A stretch of DNA of 64,000 nt from Reticulitermes lucifugus (taxonomy: Eukaryota; Arthropoda; Insecta; Blattodea; Rhinotermitidae). Each line of letters starts with the position of its first letter. Positions within the stretch are counted from its first letter, which is position 1. The notes beneath the pieces were generated by a model, which worked only from the letters and a program-made list of their open reading frames with translations, was not told the DNA's origin and did not search any database. Position numbers and translations under genes: made by a program. Positions 55,801 through 61,370 of the stretch are shown one piece after another. The DNA lies in the NCBI GenBank assembly GCA_026260175.1, contig JAKCWW010000403.1, forward strand, positions 28,142-92,141, in the 5' to 3' direction.

Positions 55801-58800
55801 TGCATCAGTACAGTGCAGGTGGGAAGATGCATTACTGAAATAAAAAATGCACAAACAATATTAAAACATGAATTAACACGACCACACAAATACCTTCTAC
55901 AATGGCCGCCGCGAATTCTGTGCAACAAACCAATGATTTTCCAGCTCTCAAACAGAAAACTGCATTCCAAAGGCAAATGTAGAATGCTATGTGGTTGTTT
56001 CAGATTCACAACCCTCTTCAAATTCAATGTGTAAGGCATAATAATGGGCACTACTGTACTTACAACAGCCAACTTCATCAGAGCCATCTAAACAGTCACT
56101 CTCCATGTCACAATGGAAGGACCGTGGGATACACTGATTTCTTGATTTACACTGGAACTGATGATAACGGCATGGTGAACCTGTGATACAGTGAATACAA
56201 GCCAACATAAACTCAGACATGCACAGGACCTTTTTTTGATTTCATTTCTGTGTTACAATGCCATGTTTCAGAAGCTGGTTATCTATCTGTTAAGTAAAAG
56301 AAATAAAATTGCAATCTATTCTGACAGATCCTTTAGACCAGGGGTGGCCAAACTTGCTTAACGCAAGAGCCACATACAATAAACTTCAGATGTTTGAGAG
56401 CCGCAAGACATGAACAAATATTATACACACCTTTTTATTGTTACATGCACATTTTGTTACAAAAATTCTTAATTACATTTACTCACCATGAACATTAAAA
56501 TTACGTTTTAATCCAGAGGACTCTCAGTTTGTACCCGGTAAATAATTTTAAAGCTTGAAAATTTTTTATTTATCTTGTATATGAATTGTAATGCAAAACG
56601 GAGCTCAGCCAACATATTTCCGCGAGCCGCACATTATATGTCAAAGAGCCGCAGTTTGGCCACCCCTGCTTTAGACCAACCAAAATTTTTAATGCCGCAG
56701 AAAGACCCAGCTTCCAGAATGCTGTTTTAACAGAAAATAAAATCATGGAAGAACTCCACAATATATGTGCAAGTGTAAAAACATGCCTTGGCACACCTTT
56801 CAATGTGATAAGAAAAAATGAAGAGAACCAATTATCAGAGTGCCCCATTCAACTGTCTTCATACATAAGTCACACTTCACACACAAAATGACTGACAAAA
56901 AGAATTTAATGTAACTTACAAGTCACATAAATATTTTAATAAATACATACATCTGAAATAGTGTTGTATTCAGATGATTTCCTCAAGTTTCACTTCTCAT
57001 ACAAAAATCTCTGAAGAATAAGTGTGTATAAGAAACACAACAAAAATTTCTCATACTGTATATTGTGTCCTGCTGTGTCATCAGCTTTGTGACGACATAT
57101 CTGTATTTTCAACAAATGGACAATACTGGTGACGCTTGCAATAGGCCAAAGCACACACTTGGAAAATATCTGTGTATTCCTTCCTTCCTCAGGGTTAAAG
57201 CAGCTGAGGCATAAAGCTGATCACTCATCTCCTTCTATTAGTACCAAGGTTATGAGTGCATGGAGACAAACCTTTACTGAAAACTTTGGAATTATTGACT
57301 CTACTTTCTCAATATATACACTTTTTATGACCTTTTTGATACATAACTTACAATACTTCACTTTGAACTTTTCAGTTCACGGTATCAATACAAGAAAGAA
57401 AGTGCAATTACACAGAACAATAGCAAATTTTGCACCATATCAAAAGGTGTGTATTATGCAAGCATAAAGACTTAATACATCACCAGCATCCCTTGCAGTA
57501 TTAGTGAAGGATAATAAGCAATTTATATCGGCTCAGAAAAGGTTTTTAACTACTGAATCCTTTTATTTAATGAACAAATATTTAAATAATCAACATGAGA
57601 TAATGAGTGATGATAGCTCTATAAGAAAGGCATTAATAAATATTGTATATTTTTAGTTGTATATTGTCTACTTGTTTTGATATAGGGTTAGTGATTGTTT
57701 TCTATAATCGTGTTTTTTATAGCATTACAACTTGTTTCCTATCCAAAGCCACATGGCAGACTGATAGATCAATGGAATGTACATGTACATGGTGTGTGGG
57801 TGTGGGTGTGTGTGTGTGTACTTCCCCGTCTGCCTTCATGGTGAGCACTTCATTTACCTGAACAACACAACACAACACAACACAACACCTTTACCAAGCA
57901 TAGTGCACAGCCATACCTGGAGGATTTGTGGCACAGCTAATTTCATCAGATCCATCACCACAATCATCATCCGAGTCACAGCGCCATGTCTTCAAGACAC
58001 ACTTCTTATTGTCACATCGGAACTCGTTCGGCTCACAGCCATGTGGATCTACAAAGGAAATATATAAATGTAACACAAGTCAACTAACACTTTCAGAGTT
58101 TGAAAAATAAACGATTTTTGGTGCCTTGCTTTGTTTGCCAAACAATATGGTAAATGAGTGAGATCTGAGGTTCTCACAGTGGCCACTACACACACTACTG
58201 TCTTCTAGGCATAACACCATGTAGTCTGATAGACATACACTGGTTACCTCCATCATCAAGATAGATTAAGATGACAGCGACTTCCTCTGAAATGCTAGTA
58301 CACTTCTATCAAACTACATAATACCACAATCTTCATGGTGAATGCTGGTCATCAGATAGATAACTGATGTATTATTCCCACTAACAGTAAAATATTAACT
58401 TAAATTACTATACATGTCTTTGTAAGTGGTTTCTAAGATAGCATATAATTCCTAGTACCTAATTCTGTTACACTCATATGTATGACATTCCACCAGCAGG
58501 CACACATACTCAGCAAAAACGTACGCCTATTGTGTTTCTCACAGAATGTCATTAATTATGTGTGTACCATCCACACACAACATGAAAACATTCCCTTTCC
58601 GTATGTCCATGTTCCGCCACATTTGACATACTTTATCTACAAACGCTCCTCCACATGCATTGTGTGGGCTTGATGGTAATGTGAATAAAACAAGCTTCCA
58701 TTATACAAACGAACAACAAAAAACATGGTCACTGACATTAACAAGGTGGCAATAGAACTTAAAGGTACAGCTCTTGGACCATACCCAATTCAATCCAGTT

Positions 58801-61331
58801 CAAATACTAACAAACTACTTTCTTTAAGCCATGTTCCCATGACTGGTATATCTGACAAACATGTGCCAATTGTGGATACTTGCCACATCATGGGAATAGT
58901 ACACCTGTACATATGTTGGCCACTTGTCCATTTCCCGCCGACTGTCGGTGAAAGTGACACAAGTCAAAGTAATTACCAATGTAATGGGAACACGACGCTT
59001 GTTGTGTTCAGTTCTGCACCATGCACAATTCATATTAGTTGCAATAACATCCTCCACACTCTTTGTGATATTCTAGCTTGTCACTTTCCCTGAAGTGCCT
59101 GCCAAAAATTCCTCCCATTCAAACTACATAATCAGAACACCATAATCACATTAATTCAAATACCATAACATGATCAGAGATGTAATAATCATAGAGTTCC
59201 TTGTTACATAACACCCCACCTTCTTCACTTCATTTGTTGTATTCATATATCACATTCCTCCCGAACACAAATAAATAAATAAAAGAGTTACCAAACAAGT
59301 AATGTACAAGATTATTTCAATTTCACCAAATGCTGCTACTCACTGCATCTCAATTCATCAGAGCCATCAGCACAATCAAATTTCCCATCACACACTGCTT
59401 GTTTGCTAATGCACTCCCCATTTGAGCACGTTGCCTCATGCAGTTTGCAGGCTGTGGGTGGACGAGTCGGTTGTGGTTTGGCTGCAAGAATGAAATGAAG
59501 TTAGCTTTCACTTACAACGTAATGGGCCACTCTGAAAGAAGTGCAATTTATTTACGTGCCTGCCATACCCCTAGGAAATTCTGTAAATGTTTATGGTTTG
59601 TCCCTAACAGCAGCAGCAGAAGAAGAGTGCAACAAAAATAACAAAACACTTTTGTTACAAAATTTTTAACAACCATGTATCAACTCTCTATTCATCACCC
59701 TTCTCATAAAATGGGCAAAACAAGACACAATTTATAATGCTTGTCACAGTCTACAAACAGAAACTCGAATTTTACAAATTGCCCTCAGCGTCCAGTTAAC
59801 AGACACTCTCGTTTTTTTAAGTACAAAGGACAAATTTATTTTCAAAATTTTTTAAACTTCCTCAGTAAATTCTGAAGACTATCATTTCACATAAACAAAG
59901 ATTTTGAACAGCACACCCTTTTGATTTAGAATGAGAAACGCTACTGCCCTGTAACAGTTATTAATTACGCAGCTCCAGACACCATTAAGCAAATGAAGAA
60001 CTGAAGTCACTATATCAACTGGAGTTACAGATACAGTAATGAGCAATGCAATGCAATGTAAATTATAATATCAGAGATGTGAACTTGCAATTCCAAAATA
60101 ATATTAAGACTATCTCAAACAGCATGCGGTACTCACCAGTTTATAGATGTAAGTGAGGCAAACATGGGAGAAAGAAAAACAAAGTACATATATATACTTC
60201 ACAATTCTAGTCACTACTGCGCTCAGAATACAAACTACAACACTTTATCACATAATTTTCAGAACTTCTAAAAGCCAGGTCATGGAATCAACACACACTT
60301 ATTTCTACAGACCAAAGTCATGTATAAAATGTAACAGTACTTACACAGTATTAAACTTACAACCCCTTTGCATCCCTATGGGGGATGGCCAGTACCTCCA
60401 GACCTCTGGAGAGGTTTATCACCAGCAGTTTCAATAATAATTCAAAGGCATCTGAGTATGATCCCAACTCAGATCTATGTGCAGATTTTCTGCTCACAGA
60501 ATGCAACCTCCATCTATACCAAACACAACATTTTTTCGGCCTAACACAGCGGGGTAACAATCTAACCAATGAGTACCCCTAACCCAGAAAAGTATTTTAT
60601 ACCCTCACCCAAATGGGCAGAGGTCAGAAGGGTCAACCCAGACCATATTTGGAGACACTGGCCCTTCAACTTCATCAGTCATGTGCTGTGTGCAATTCTA
60701 ACAACACAAGCACAGAGTCCAGCTGGCCCAGTGCTACATATCCTCAATACCCATACTGTCACCCGTGAGTTGAGACCTGGCCCCTAGCCCCACAGTATCG
60801 GGGGATTTAGAATCCCCTGTTCCATGATAATAATAATGTACATCACCATGGACATTCTTTACTCTGACTGAACAGGATGTTGGTAAACTGTCTAGGCCTC
60901 TGGTTGCACTTCTCTTATCCCAGCCTCAAGGAACCCAACATTAACAGCTGACTTGTTTTGAAATTTCATAATCACACCATCACTTTTGGTGGTTCTTTCT
61001 GAATGGATCTTATGCTGAATAATACAAATCTCAGCACCAACATGATGATTATATTAAACACATCGCACACTCACAATAATACTGTCAATCTACATAACAA
61101 AGCATGGAAAATTAGACTAAGTACCTTTCAGACATCTTTATGTTTCTCTTTGTGTTTGTTTGTTTGTTTGTTTTCTATGAAAAGTGAATGTGGATGTTTA
61201 ATTACTCTAAATGGAATTTTACTGTCATTATGTTGTACAATATATATATATATATNNNNNNNNNNNNNNNNNNNNNNNNNNNNNNNNNNNNNNNNNNNNN
61301 NNNNNNNNNNNNNNNNNNNNNNNNNNNNNNN

Positions 61332-61370
<39 letters not shown>

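Larger units (their letters stand above)
53935..56063. other. Intron between exons 4 and 5
   Basis: 2.1 kb. It contains a SINE-like element at about 54200-54450 and a TTAA-MITE copy at 55256-55571. The rest is unassigned. Confidence 0.6.

Noticed and set aside
60357-60787. Open frames on both strands in a GC-richer stretch
   Set aside because: No domain and no convincing splice fit to trol. It may be an unclassified repeat, but ends and family could not be determined.
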